This document shows, one piece after another, positions 25,201-40,200 of a stretch of DNA of 64,000 bases. A program made the translations under genes and the position numbers. This DNA comes from Acanthaster planci. Lineage: Eukaryota; Echinodermata; Asteroidea; Valvatida; Acanthasteridae. Each line of letters starts with the position of its first letter. Positions within the stretch are counted from its first letter, which is position 1. The notes under the pieces were generated by a model that saw only the letters and a program-made list of their open reading frames with translations, was not told where the DNA came from and made no database searches. The stretch lies in contig NW_019091380.1 in the NCBI RefSeq assembly GCF_001949145.1, positions 2,473,681-2,537,680 of the forward strand, given 5' to 3'.

Positions 25201-28200
25201 GAGGATTTCTTGTATTCAGAAAATGTGGATCGAACTGCAGGCAGTTTGGTCTGTCCACCTCAACTTAGGGTCACCAAAGTGACCACTGTGCAATGAAAAT
25301 GGTCCCGAAAACAACGGTAATATGCAGCTTTTGCTGCAGGTCACACTGCACTGGTTGGTGAGATACGAGGACAATGTGGCATTGTAGAGGTAGCAATATG
25401 ATCAACCCATGGCTGTAAGAATGCTAGATCCTTAAGCTTAACCCTAACCCTGCCAGCGTACAGTGCATCAGGTAAACAAGTCCGATGTACTTTGATGCAC
25501 TTGGCAATCAACAGCAGCCAAACAAACTAGCCATGGTAAGCTAATGGGAGCATGTTGGATCTTGTGGTGACCGGCAACCACTGACTCCAAGGCTGTTTGG
25601 CCTAGGGAGATTTGACGTGTTGGATCTTGTGGTGACCTGCAACCACTGACTCCAAGGCTGTTTGGCCTAGGGAGATTTGACATGTTGGATCTTGTGGTGA
25701 CCGGCAACCACTGACTCCAAGGCTGTTTGGCCTAAGGAGATTTGACGTGTTGGATCTTGTTATACTGGGCAGGCAAACCACTTTAAAATGCAGTCTGATG
25801 CCTCCAGTAGGGTTTCTCAAGTACCCTGCAGGATTATAGGGTTAATCGGAGAAGCTGGTGACCACTACGGCTCTCCTACAGTTGACGTGTATTATCACTA
25901 CTAGGAATATACCCAGGTCACAGTTGGTGCCCGTCCATCCTGATGGGCACTGACACACATAAGCGTTGGTCTCAAATCCTTCATAGCATGACCCTCCATT
26001 CAGGCACGGTTGGCTCTCGCATGGGAATGCCACTAACGCAAAAGGGGAAAGAAGGGTTAGAGGTGATTTTTTGTTGGTTTGTACTGCATCCTTTGTAATC
26101 AAGATGAATTTTGCCCAACGACCACAAAGGACAAATGATGGATATGTGCTGATTACTGGTAATAGTGTTGTATCAAGTCCTTTCATGATATCAAACACAA
26201 GTAAACTGGGTGAACAATGCAGAGGAATAGTTTTGTCAGGGTTCTTGTAAACAGTTGAGACTTGACTGCAGACTAAACAACTTGTGATGGATTTGCAGTA
26301 GATTTGACAACTTTGAAAAAGACTACACAAAAGTTGTGAACCAAGATAAAAACACCGATATTTTCACTGTTTTCAGTTCTATCGAACAATGTGTTTGTGT
26401 GCATTAGAATTAAACTAAACTATCAAACAATATATACAACAAAAAAACACATTTGAAAATATTTTCCCCCATTCATTTCAAATTTGCAAAAGCTTTCACT
26501 CAAAATAAGTAGCATCTCCATTTTCAGATGTTACATTATTGCCCTTACAAAAATGACACGACATTTTGTAAAATCTGAAGAAGACAAGAAACAGATGAAC
26601 TGTGACCTTTGACCACACTTTTCTGCTCCACTTGTGATAAAGGCTCAATGCAAGCATACTGATGTTGGTTTATTAACAATTAGCGCTTTTTATATCCAGT
26701 GCTTATCAATGAAGTCTCAAATGGCTAGGCAGCATTTACTCCTGCTCACCAGGTCATGAGATCAGTTTTTGCAGCTGCTTAAGGACCAGCTCTATTTGAT
26801 CTTCACCTTCCCAGGTATCATTTTATACTCCTGGGTGGAGACGGGCAAAGGACCAATGCACTCTGGCGGGATCAAGGTTGTTTATTTTACCTTGCTCACA
26901 GTTTGTCCCCGTCCAGCCCGGTAAGCAGACACAACGATAGGAAAGCCGGTCAATCGAGTCAAAGCACTGGCCTCCGTTTAGGCATGGCACACTCACACAG
27001 GCTGGAATGACTGCCAACAAAATGAAAAATAGATCTCTCAAAATGATTGCTTTAAGTTAATCATGGCAACATAATCATGTTTGAAAAGAGGTTTCAGTGT
27101 GTCAACATACCGGTACTATGGGCCAGAAGTGCAAGCAAGTCATATTTCCATGAGGCAAAGCAAATTTGACTTGTTTGCCTATTATTCATTGTTTTATAAT
27201 ATCTCTATCATCATGAAAACAGATAGTTTTGCTTTTGCATACAGAAAGTCAAGGACACACTTTTTCCTGCATTCCAACTGAAGTTGGTAATATTTAATAT
27301 TAACTAGTCAAATTTGTCAAACGTCATTTTATTTGCATGTTAAAGTCTCCAATCCTAAAACATAATGACTCTAGTCTGAGATTCAACTCTGCCATTAAAG
27401 CAGTGGCTTCATGCTTATGCTTTCTTGAACTTCATGTGGGCGTGCATTTGGCCAATTACAATATCTCATTGGTTGAAAAAGGCATGTAACTCATGAAAAA
27501 CACTAGCATGCGAGCTTGCTGCCACAGCAGTAATTCTGGCCAATGGTTTAACTTGCACACAGCAGTACAGGGTACTAGGACATTCCAGTTTCACAACTAA
27601 CAGACAAGGTACAGGTTTGCATTTTGAAAGAGCCCTAGGCAGTGTTACATTCAAGTCCATCACAAGTCCACCACAAGTCATTCAGTTTGAAGCCAATTCA
27701 CAAGCTATTCAAATGAGCTGAAACAAAAACCATTCTTTTGTCATTGTTCACCCTGTTACTTATGATTGGCCTCGTGAAGGGGCTTGTGACTGGACTTTGG
27801 AAGAGACTCGTGAAAGGACTTGTGATGGAATCGAATACAACACTGGCCCTAGGTCAATTACTGGTCCTTGAGCCCGCATGCTTATTGGCGGAGTGGGCGG
27901 CTTACCGAATTCGCAGTTTGTACCCATGAATCCCGATGTGCAATTGCAGATGTAGGACATCTGCAGGTTGGTGCACTGCGCCCCGTTCTGGCAGGGATTG
28001 GGGTTGCACATGTTGGTCGGGAGGGCGCACGTTGGGCCTTCCCAACCGTTGACACAGGCACAGGTGAACGAGGTACCTTGGGGGGAGCAGGTGCCGCCGT
28101 TCATGCATGGATTGTTGTCGCAAGCACGAATCTCTATTTAAGCAAACAGGCATTTATCAATTTTTTGCATGCATGGCTTAAGAGACACGTCCAAGACATG

Positions 28201-31200
28201 CAGTGATAAAGAAAATTTCAATGGCTACATGCATTGTTTGGCATGGAAAAGGATTTATCGACTATGAACAAAGGGCGAGGATTCCCCTCGTTTTCTCTGA
28301 ATGATGTAATCTACATTCAGAATTCGCATCTTGGCATGAACAGAAAAAAGCCCTTTTAAGCTTGTTTTAGTTGAACTCTGAAGACAAATGACGCTGCGTT
28401 CGATTTCGATGCTTCCATGTTTATTTGAACAGATAAAATCAGAGAAAAGATGTTTTCCTTTGAGGTACTCCTAAAAGCTGACTGTGTGTTAGCCAGTCTT
28501 ACAGACTGTCAGTTGCTTTGGACTAATTTAGTGAATCAGTACAACGTTAATCCAGTCTTTAAATGGTTGACCTATCTGGAGATGGTTTAAAATCAGCCAA
28601 GTTTGGGATTTTCTTTTTATTCTTTGGCATGCATAGGTTTTCCCTGCTATTTAAAAAAATTTCACCGATCACAGAACAGTTAAACAAATGGATAGAATAT
28701 TATCACCAGCGAGATGTTTGCATTCTACCGAGTTGCAGAGAGGTTTGAAATTGGTGAATTGGAATGAAAATCATGTTAAATAGCCGGGAAAACCTATATT
28801 TATTGTTGCTGAAGTGGACTGCTTTTCAATGATTTCCAAATCTGAACACAAAAATGGTTAAATAGATGTACACACTGCCTTTTTTCTGGGAAGAAAGTTC
28901 TGATCTATTTTACCGAGTTCACAGTTGAGTCCGGTGAAACCTGTGGCACAGGAACAGGAGTAAAAAGTCTGAGAGTTGTTGCATGACGCTCCATTCAAGC
29001 AAGGGTCAGACGCGCAGGCGTTAATGGGCTCGTCACAGAATTTCCCTTGCCAGCCGGGGGTGCAACGGCAGAAGTAGCCCTGGGGGTTCAACGACTGTTG
29101 GTAGCATGTAGCGCCATTCTGACAGGGCTGCTGAGAGCATGCGGTGATTGCTAACAGATGAAGAATGGATCAAGAACCTTCATTAGGCGTGGTACAAGGG
29201 CAATTCAAAGCAACAAACTGGAGGTCAGGGGCAGTATTCATGGAATTTAACAAGAGTTTCCTTTGGTGTCTTCTGCAGGAAACTTTTATGACAGCTGATG
29301 AGATTCAGCATCAAAACTGTTGTGACATCAAATGAGATTCAGTGTCAAAAATTTTATGACAGGTGAGATCCAGCGTCAAAACTTTAATGACATCAGATGT
29401 GATTCAGCGTCAAATGTTTTATGACATCAGATGAGATTCAGCGTCAAATGTTTTATGACATCAGATGAGATTCAGCGTCAAACTTTTATGACATGAGCAT
29501 GTGCATTCAAGTGAAGTGTAATATCACGCTGCAGCTAGTCCAGTCTGGTACCTGCTGAACAGATACTGCCATAGTGCTGTCATCTGCGTAGAAAGGTACA
29601 GGAGCAGACTAATTTGCTTTCCAAAGAAAACAGAGAAACGTACAGCTTAGCAAAAGGTGAAGTATGCTTAACGGTTTTTCACAGCAAAGAGCTATTAACA
29701 TAACACACCTACTGCTTGGGCAAGTATATGATGTCCACTATTTTGTTGGCAAGACCTGGTCATGTGACCAAGAACAGTGAAACTAAGTTTTACAAAATGC
29801 TTTGATGAATGGATTCTACAAATACCAATCACGGAATCTCAGTTACAAATGTACAAAGACTATGGTTTACTGCTCGAGTGCAAACAGAAAAATTATCAGT
29901 GACTCCTTTTTCTCCCAACTACAGATTTCTTTCAGTTACCTCACACAGACATGTAAAACCTTTATAAACTGAGTTTCAAAGAAAATACAAACAAACCTCC
30001 AAAAGCTGAGGATGGAAGAATTGAAGGTAAAATAAGCAGTGCAAGGATTTTACATTTCTATTAACTACAACATAAACATCAGAATTGAAAATTGCAGCAA
30101 ACATTTGAAAGCAAGCTTGATGAAACTTTCACTGAACCGAAGCACAAGGAAAAGTTTGAACTGAAATACAAGCACCTTTGAAACAGCAAAGACAGCGACA
30201 AATTGAAGATTTGTCAGTTTATGAGTATCCGTAGCTACCTGCACACAAAAGTAATGCTGAATAGGAAAACGTAAGATTGTGCTTTAACAATTTAGAGCAG
30301 TGGCGATCTAATCAAGGACACCAAGAGAAGGCACTTTGAGTGTGCATAAACAACTTCCCAATGCACCATCCCCCAATGCAAACACCACACAGCATTACTA
30401 AGACGATACTTGCAGAGTGTGTGAAATAAATGGTGATTTTGCAGCAGCATACTGAAGTATCCTGATCCCCAATGGGGATTCGGTCATTTGATCTGGTCAC
30501 GGTCATGAAGTCAAAGTACTGTCATCCTTCTAGCCTCATAAGGGGTCCATTACATGTATCTTTAAACATTTCCAATCAGTTTGGCCTCCTGACGGCAACG
30601 GACATGCATCGCAAGTGTTATCACAGGGTCCGCTACTGATTTGCATTTCCAAATTTGTTTAAAGGCGTTTGAAGACCCGTTTTTAGTTGGCAGTGGAAAT
30701 GAGAAATTGATGCACAACTATCCTACAAGCAGTTTCTACAGGTAGTTGTCACTGAAGCCAGACAATGCCGACCTCGCTACAGGTTTGAATGGACACCGAC
30801 ATAAAAGTTCACCTAACTTTCCATGCTTGGGCCATTACCTGTGTGACTCTCACACCTGACAATTGAATTCTGCACCTTTTACGTGAAGTTTGCCTGCGGC
30901 AGTGCAGTGTTCAGCATCCCATGCTCAAACTCAACAGCAAACCAGCCATAACGCAAAGGTGGCTGAGGCAGCGTGTGACTCAAAGGTTGAGATATAAACC
31001 CAGTACTGGACCAAAAGAAAGCACAACTTTTCTAAGCAATGGAGGCTCCTTTGGTGGGAACTGAACTTCGTTGGTTCACAAATGACAATGAAATGCAAAT
31101 GTTACAGTCGCGTCGCTACCAATACATGAACACCCCCCCTAAGACATGGCTCTTTCCAACCAATGAGGGGGTGCTTTGCTCATGCCAGATACACAAGTTA

Positions 31201-34200
31201 AGTTTATATCTCCAGTTTAATGCTCACAAGTGTGCAGTAGTAGCTAAATAATCAACATATTGAGTGCAAAGCATTGCGGCTATTTCTATTCAAAGCATAA
31301 GCTGTAGACAAGATGATCTACCAAGCTTATTACCTTAGCGTTAATCTTGGAGAAACTGCTCATGTATACCACACCAAAGGAGAAGAAAATAGAATTAAGC
31401 ATTCAATGGACAGAACAAAAAGTATCATTGATGTCTCTACTGAACATTCTTCAGGTTAGCTTTTAATGAGCAGATAGAAAGTATTTCAAATCAAAGTAAA
31501 ATGGGACACATTACTGCAGATTGTGAAACAAATTCAAATCTAGCATTTGGCAATGCTGTTTTTTGAGGTCTGAAGGCTGACGTAAGATTTTGCCGGGAAT
31601 GTACCACTTATGGAAAAATCTGCCAAAGAAGCAATTCATCCATGAATAAGCCTTGGGATAACTTTGGGCAATGAAATCAGCATCTCAACCTGTAAAATCT
31701 GTGTTACATCACTTACATGTATGAACCATGCTCATTTTTCCTACAACTTGCTGTATATGGACAGCAAAGTTTGCAGATCACTTTGGGTTGGTTTTCGATT
31801 TTATCTCCTATTTGCTTAAAATCAACATTTGTCACATTACTGCTAAATAGAGTTGTATATTCAATTAGTGTTTAGAAGTACGTGAATTATTATCTAGTGT
31901 TCTGATAGCTGCATGGGATTATTACCACTTATTGAATTGTTCTTTCACTTTTGTACTGATGGCAAACTCTAGATTTTAGCGGCCACTTGTAGGAAAACCC
32001 GACTGTGATGTCAAAAGAGCAGACACTATGTTGATCTGCTATTGCCTAGTACAGGCTCCACTCGGGAACAAATCAGAAGAGGATTTTTATGACACCTAAC
32101 AAAACATCAGTCTAACATTTTGCCAGTTGAGAAAAGTTATGACTCATTTATTAAATGCATATATACAACGAAAGGCAGGCAGGCTGTCACCAGTCCTTCC
32201 TTCATTGCCATTCCATAGTAATTACGGAGGCCGGTACTAGGCAGTCAGACCAGCCTTTTCTGCTGTTCATTGATGGAGGGAAAACTACCTCGAAGGAGAT
32301 ATATAGGCTATTAACAAAACTGCCGATGAATCCCAACTATTTTCTATGACAGTGAATGGTTAAAAGTCTACAGCAACAACCACAAACCACGGTTAGACAA
32401 GCAGATCGTAACGACGAAGTCAGAAAGAAATTTAACACATTCCCAAAGCATACCGTTACAGAGGACAACAGTTTTGTCATTCGATTCCATTATGACAGAA
32501 AAACACACACCCCTTGCATACGGCACCTCACGCCAATCTACAAGTACTTGTAAACCTACTGGCACAGATTGTATGGGGCAATTCCATATAAAAGTGGAAA
32601 TTTGGCAATACTTTTATGACCTCATTATCAATCATAATTCATAAAGGACAACTGCTCAACTTATTATTTTCACAGTACTTTTTCCTTTTTTTCAAAAAGC
32701 CTCTGATAATAAGGTCGGTAAAAGTGAGGCCAAATTTCTACTTTTTACATGGAATTGCACTGAAGGAATGACTTCCTGCTATGATAAAGGAGGTTAGTGA
32801 GCACAGCATCGGATGGCGATGAAACATAACCTGAAATTCACTCATATTTTCAGGCTGGAGAGGAGGCTACATGAAAGTTTTCTAAAAATTCTACCCATCT
32901 GCCACTTACACAGCTCACAATAGAAGCCGGTGAAGGCATTTGTGCACCGACAGATAAAGGAATCTGGTTGGTTACCACTGATGCAGGTACCACCATTCTG
33001 ACATGGATTTGCAGTGCATGTCACAGCTACATTGTGACAAAAATAAACAGATTACTTTAGTTTGAATTGAAATTAGATATTACAAGGGGTATTAAGACCA
33101 AAGCGGATGTCAAGCAAATCACAAGTCCAAACATGTGGTCGAAGTCCAAGTAGACTAATGACTGACAGGACAGGAAGAATGACGATTTCTTTGCAGCTCA
33201 TTTGAATAATCAGTGATTGTATTCAGACTGGGAGACTATGAGAGGGACTTAAATACAAGGCCAGGCAAAACAGGGTATGTTGTCAACTAGGAGAGAGTTC
33301 ACACACAAAATAAAAACTTGGCTTGATTGACTTTGCAATGAAAAATGCCGTATTAGCCAGCCTGCCTCTGGTGGGCTGTGATTCAAAAGCAGATTGGACC
33401 CATTAAAAGTTGCATTATTTGGCTTATTTAACATTAGGATTATGAGTCATTGTAAGGGCTTGATCTCACAACAAATGATACAGATCTGTATTGAAAACAA
33501 TAGGCAGTGCGGGATGCTCAGATTTCAAATGCCTTTTCATGAAGAGAGAGAACTGGTAGACAGTTGATGACAGGGCTGCTTTTTTTGCAACAATGAAATT
33601 TGCATTTGCAATTGCCTTTGCATTCAGATGACCTCTGTTTTATCAATATTGGTGCTACTGATAACGGTAGTGAGATGTCAAAATGGGAGTTCAATCCCAC
33701 TTGATGATTTCCTGTTGAAATTCTGAGAATTAAATGCAGGGTTCAGTGAAAAATGTGGACACTTTCTTGTTGTGATGTGTTTACTCAATTTAGGGGGCAC
33801 AGATGGATCAGGAATAAGAAGAAAAAATTTACCTATGGTGCACTGGGCACCAGTGTGCGTTGGAGGGCACTGGCAGGCGTAAGCTTCGGGTGTGTTACCA
33901 GGGAAACAGACTCCACCGTTCAAGCAAGGGTCACTGTTGCATCCCACGCCAGCGGCTGCGAAAGGAATTGGCAGTGGTATTGAGTTGGTCTGTGGAAAAT
34001 GTGCCATTTGGAGGTCACAAACTTGTCTTTGAGGATTTCATGCAACAAGCTCTTTCACAAATCCAGTCACATGTCCACCCATCAACGACAGGGCAACCAA
34101 TGATGGAGAGACGCTTTTGCCATCATTCAATTCGGCTTGAGACTAGACGACCCACACTTGTAATGAATATGTGATAGAAGTTTTAGGGGCTTGCCGGGAC

Positions 34201-37200
34201 CGGCAATGGCACTACTGACAACAATGCTGGGCACTATGCATCTCTCAGGTCTGAACAAGACAAGTTTGTCAGACTGGGCCCAGGAGTGTGACAGCAAGCC
34301 ACGTTCAGCTGGAAAGCTTCATTTGGCCGGTCCTGGCTGGATTGTTACACTTGGATGGTCCATGGCTGTTAATTCTAAACCAGATTGTGTATTGCAGTGA
34401 AAGTGGCCATGCATTAAACACCACAAACACCCTGTCTACAGAAATCAAAATGACCTAATGTCGCTGAAATTTGGAGACTATCAAAATGAAGAATTTTTTC
34501 TTGGGTAGATTATTCGAGATCGGCTCCAAGGATTCCATGATTCTGGCAGGCCATATTTAGAAATGGCAACACAGTTTAAGCCTCAGTTACTGAAAATGCT
34601 ATACCTAGTACCCTCTCTCCCCAACATTACTTTTATAGAAGATTCTGTCAAGAGATCCATAAGCAACCCTAACACCCATGATGTTTGTACATCCTACCCA
34701 GACATTTTTCTTCAGGTGGATTGTGGACAAACAATAACAATTGTACATGGAACTGTCTACTCACCTCGCTCACAGTTAGGGCCGATGAAACCAGACGGAC
34801 ATTGGCAGGAGTACTGGCTCAATACGTTGCCTTGGAAACACAGGCCGCCATTCTGACAGGGCTCAACGGAGCATCCAAGGGCTATTCATTGAAGAGCAGA
34901 CCCACAAAAAATTTAACAGAAATTATGAGTCCTGCTCTGACTAAATAAAGCCAAAAGCATCCAATTCAAATTGCATATTCACGTGAATTTCAACCAAATA
35001 ATGACTCAAAGTGAGGTCAATCAGTTTGTCTTAACTATTTGCTTTTCCACCTGACAGTTAAAAAAAAACCTTGCTTGACTTTGAGCTGAAAAATGGCCAC
35101 AAACTAAACCTAGCAGGATTTTTTTAATGGCTGACAGCATTTTATCATTCTGAGTATCCCAATATGACTATATTTTTCTTTCTTGTAAAAAGTATTTTAT
35201 GTAGAACATTTCCATTTATCTTCAATTTTGTCACGTTATGGTTGTCAATTATAAATTCATACTGAGATTTTTCCATTTTTCCAATGTAGCATATTTTTCA
35301 ACTGCGCTCTCGGCGATATGACTTGATGTGAAATTGTCTTCATTCTAAATGTTCCTAAAAATGAATTGCTGAATCTTATCAATGACATGTACAAGTCAAT
35401 TACCTCTGTATTCACAGTGGGTCCCGGAATACACTTGGGTGCATGTACAAGTGTATGCTGCAGTTGTTGAGTTAGCGTTGCATGTACCTCCGTTCATACA
35501 TGGATTTATATTGCAAGGGACCGAAGAGGTCACTAACAGAGAAGAAAACAGAGGCTATTACATTTGGAAACCAAATACATGTACCCCCAAAATCAGGCTG
35601 AGCCTCTCTCCCCTATGTTCAATTTCACACTTTTAAAAGTGATTTTGTCTGGAGAAACACATGTAATTATGGGCAGTAGTATTCTGGAATTTGCAATGTT
35701 CGTGCCTAGATTGTTTTTTTTTTCAAAATGAGAGCTTAACATTCAGCCTGGTTTTGGAATGGTGGGGTTAAATTTTCGGTCTGCGCCTCATCTCCCATGG
35801 TCTCGGCTATGGCTTCAGATTTTGCCACTGCAAAGCTATGATGAGCAGCCACAACTGTGGGTAATGGTATCCATTTTGCACGCAGCTCAGACATCATGAG
35901 TTCAGCTTTTCACAACTGGCCACAATGTTTTTGCATGTCTGGAGTAGTTTTGTGAAAATTGAAGCCTCACTAGAATCAGCCTCAGTCTCAAATGCTCATT
36001 ACCACGCCACAGCAACCACAACCANNNNNNNNNNNNNNNNNNNNNNNNNNNNNNNNNNNNNNNNNNNNNNNNNNNNNNNNNNNNNNNNNNNNNNNNNNNN
36101 NNNNNNNNNNNNNNNNNNNNNNNNNNNNNNNNNNNNNNNNNNNNNNNNNNNNNNNNNNNNNNNNNNNNNNNNNNNNNNNNNNNNNNNNNNNNNNNNNNNN
36201 NNNNNNNNNNNNNNNNNNNNNNNNNNNNNNNNNNNNNNNNNNNNNNNNNNNNNNNNNNNNNNNNNNNNNNNNNNNNNNNNNNNNNNNNNNNNNNNNNNNN
36301 NNNNNNNNNNNNNNNNNNNNNNNNNNNNNNNNNNNNNNNNNNNNNNNNNNNNNNNNNNNNNNNNNNNNNNNNNNNNNNNNNNNNNNNNNNNNNNNNNNNN
36401 NNNNNNNNNNNNNNNNNNNNNNNNNNNNNNNNNNNNNNNNNNNNNNNNNNNNNNNNNNNNNNNNNNNNNNNNNNNNNNNNNNNNNNNNNNNNNNNNNNNN
36501 NNNNNNNNNNNNNNNNNNNNNNNNNNNNNNNNNNNNNNNNNNNNNNNNNAGCAACCACAACCACAGCAACTAAAAATACCACAACTACCAAAACAACTAC
36601 ATCCACATAAACAAACCACAACCACAGCTACTACAAGAACCACAACTACCAAAGCGAAATCACCCACAGCCACCACAACAGCTATAAGAACCACAACTAC
36701 AAAAAAAAAACACATCCACATCCACCACAGCAAGTACAAGACCCAGAACTACCAAAACAACCACATCCACAGCCACAACAGCAATCACAGCAACTACAAG
36801 AACCACAACTACCAAAACAACCCAACCACCACATCCAAGCCACATCTACAACCACCACGACAAGAGAAGTGTTTCCCTTTAAGTTTTGGGACTGCAACTT
36901 ACAGGATTCACAGTTGGCTCCCGTGAAAGGGGCAGGACACACACAGATATAAGGATTTCCTGAAAATGACGAGTAACATGACCCTCCATTCATGCACGGA
37001 CTATCAGTACATGTAATGCCTGTAAAAGTGAGAAAAAAATGAAATACGGTTGAATATTGATGTATAAAGTGCTTATAACAAAGCACCGTTATGTATTGTA
37101 AAGACCAAATTCTGAAGCTGAAAATCTCATGGTTTTTTTTCTCCATTCCTGTTGAAACAAGGTTCTGGCTACAATAAGGTGATTTAAGTATATCCGAGAA

Positions 37201-40200
37201 CTTTGTAATAATTTGAGTTGAAAGTGCATATTTAAATCCAACTTAAAGCTCCACAAATAATTGATGTTGACAGCACAGTTCTTAACTCATATCCATTCAT
37301 ACTTTGATGTGAAATAAGCATCAATTTCATTTGCAAAACACTTGTTTCAGGATTCATTTCTTGGGTCATACAGTAGAGTTTGACTGCATGAAGGTTTGAA
37401 AACTACCGTCATGCAAGCTCCACATTTCAAAATGTCCACACGTACAAAAGAATGGATATCAGTGTAACTGATATACACGTAAGCTTGCTCAAGACTGGAC
37501 AAAACTAGGCTAAAAATTGAAATGAATTCTGTAACTGAATTGAACGGTTTAATATAGTACTGCTCACATTATAAAATTGAGCATGGATTAGTACAGTCCA
37601 TACACGTAGCACTTGTCACAATTACAGCACGGTTTAAGAGAGTATCAAATGTTAAACGCTATTCATCCTGGTCATGCTCATGTTGTTCAACATTTCATTA
37701 AATAAATTTCCAAAAATATGATACTTGAAACAGTTACTACAACTGATAATCAATTTGTTCATCATTTTCTGCATTTTCAAGAAACTATAAAGAGATCGGG
37801 CGTCAATAAGCGTGACTTACGAGTTTCACAACTCGTTCCTGTGTAGCCCTGGGGACACTGACACATGTAGGCTTCCACTGTTTCTCCCTGGAGACAAGTT
37901 CCGTTGTTCTGACATGGCAGGGCAGCACAAGCTGATGCTAAAAACCATTTTTTAAAAAACAATTGTCAGAAGTTTTGGAAAAGAAGCGTGCCTTTGTACA
38001 TGTAATTTCATCATTTCTACAGCTCTTTTTTAAAAACTTGTTAAAACCAACTTACCATTTTGTTGGCAGGTGAGTCCTATGAAACCTTCGTTACAGGTAC
38101 ATGTAAAGAGATTTTCAATGACATCGCACCTGCCGTTTACACAGGGATTGGGGTCGCACAGTGTGTTGCCAACATTAGCTGGATTGGGCACAAAGAAAAC
38201 AAGCTATAACTTTTAAGATGTGATCTTTAAGTTGGCCTACAGCTTACTCAGTGTACTAGTTGGAATTTAAAAAGACTTGCTGTACATGTGACGATTACCA
38301 GCTAAGATGTCTATTGTCTGCAAACAGTTCTCAAATTGGAATTGGTGAGCCCAAAAATTGGCCAAGCTCACAAACAAAAAAGGTTATCAACAGAAACCTC
38401 ATCCACTGGTCCATCTGATATTTTTCCTGAATACATACATTTGCTCAGTGAGGCATTTCATCAAGCCATTTGCTCACGTGTGCTGGGGGTAGATCAAGGG
38501 CAATTGGGAAAAGGCAGTTCTGTTTCGTTTGAACAAAGTTGACAACTCCCATTTTTACATAAATATTGGTGAATGAACGTTTCTTTCCAAAAGATTGGGT
38601 GTGATGAAAATACAGCCAATCATAGGATTTATCCTTTGCTGTGGAGCGACAGGCATATATTTCAATCCAAGATGAACCCTGCAAAGCGATATTTCTTGCT
38701 TTTGCGTATTAACTGCAGTAAATGGGTCCTGTATATGTACTGTATGTCAAGGGATATCACTGCCAAACTTCATTCAAGATGCCTCTAAACATGGAATTTT
38801 TTTGCTTATAAAACCTCGTTAATAACTCTGAAGCTCGATTACTGTTACAACACTGGAAAATCTCCATGCACATAAAGGCATACGTACATGTAAGCCATGT
38901 AGAAAACTTACAGTAATGATTTTTCCCCACTAAACCTTTCAAACAATTTTCAAGCTTTTCAGGGAAGATACAGTGACAACGTAGATAAGCCTACCTGTGC
39001 TGTCCACAACAATGCTTGATGAAGTCGTGTTGACCCAAAACACATCAAACGTCGACACCATCGTGGCCCTACAGATTATGAATAAGCCAAATGGAAACTT
39101 TTGTGATGGAATAGACCAATTCCCATTTGCATGGTTGTATCCTAAATTAAAACAGCCACCAGCATGTCCTCGAGATAAGTTACCATGGTTACGCTATCAC
39201 TAGATATCCTTGATGGCCCCCTTCAATGGTGTAATCCACTGTGTAATATACAGTGTTATACATTTATGTAATAACTGCTCTGTGCCAGTAGTTCCAAGCG
39301 AAACCTAACAGTGCACAATTCTTTTCACCATTTATGGGGGCCATCAGAATGTGTAGCGCTGTTGACATTGCTGCATTTGTCTGTAGGGAAACGTTTTTAC
39401 AGAGCTGCTGAGCACCTATAGAAATGTGTTAAGCGCAGAAAATATGAGCTTAGAGATACTTGGGAAGTTTGTACTTAGCAAATCAATTTGTTGCAAAGTC
39501 CTTTCTGTTCTGCATAGGACTCAGGTTGGTATAGATCCCAGATGAGTACAATTTGAATAGTTTTTCTTTTCCCGATAAAGTTTTATATGCAGGACTAACT
39601 TACACAAATTCCACTTGTTCTGTGGTGATGCTGGGGGCATACCACGACAGCGTCATTGGTAAGGTCTTAAGCTCGTTATTGGAATTGGTGATGGCATCTC
39701 CCGTCCGACACTGAAGAATTTTCAATCCCGGTGGGAACGGTCCAACCCACTGACCAATTGGTTCACTGCTGCCAACTCTTTGCGCCTTGATCAGCAGACC
39801 GCGAAAATCAAAGTCCCCACTCAAAGTCACTGCATGTGGATAGAAAGACAATAACTGGACAACACAAGATTTCGTTGGCATCCCACACTGTGTATACATT
39901 TCTGAAATTACAAAAATCTTCAAAAATATGGTGGTAAATCAGATGTTTGGCTTTTATGGAGTAACTGACATATATCAGCCTATAAACAATGAATTTGGCT
40001 AAAAGTTTCCATACTGTTCTATCCAAAAGGTGCATGGATGTAGGAACCATTCAGCGCAATCTTGACTCGCGTGTAAATTTATTTTACTCCGTCCTGAGTT
40101 GCATTATCCTACGAATAAATTTCATTCAAACATACAAAGAAAAATCAACTCTGGATGGAGTAGGCCTACAATAAATTTGCACAAGACTGAAGATTGTGCC

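Larger units (their letters stand above)
29151..32909 (-). other. Intron 10 (3.8 kb) with repeats
   Basis: Contains the 34-bp tandem repeat (29281-29490), dispersed repeat copy B and the MITE at 32578-32758. I found no EGF exon on the minus strand here despite its length. Confidence 0.7.

Noticed and set aside
26162-26310. Fourth possible MITE copy in intron 13
   Set aside because: Only scattered matches (GTGTTGTATCAAGTCC, AACTTGTGATGGA); could be a relic but edges cannot be set.
33130-33270. Third copy of the hAT-like MITE
   Set aside because: Contains CACAAGTCC- and TTCAAATGAGC-like words, but termini and order are too degraded to define an element.
36660-36926. Thr-rich (plus) and Val/Gly-rich (minus) open frames around the gap
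   Set aside because: Low-complexity ACC repeats; extended artificially across Ns.
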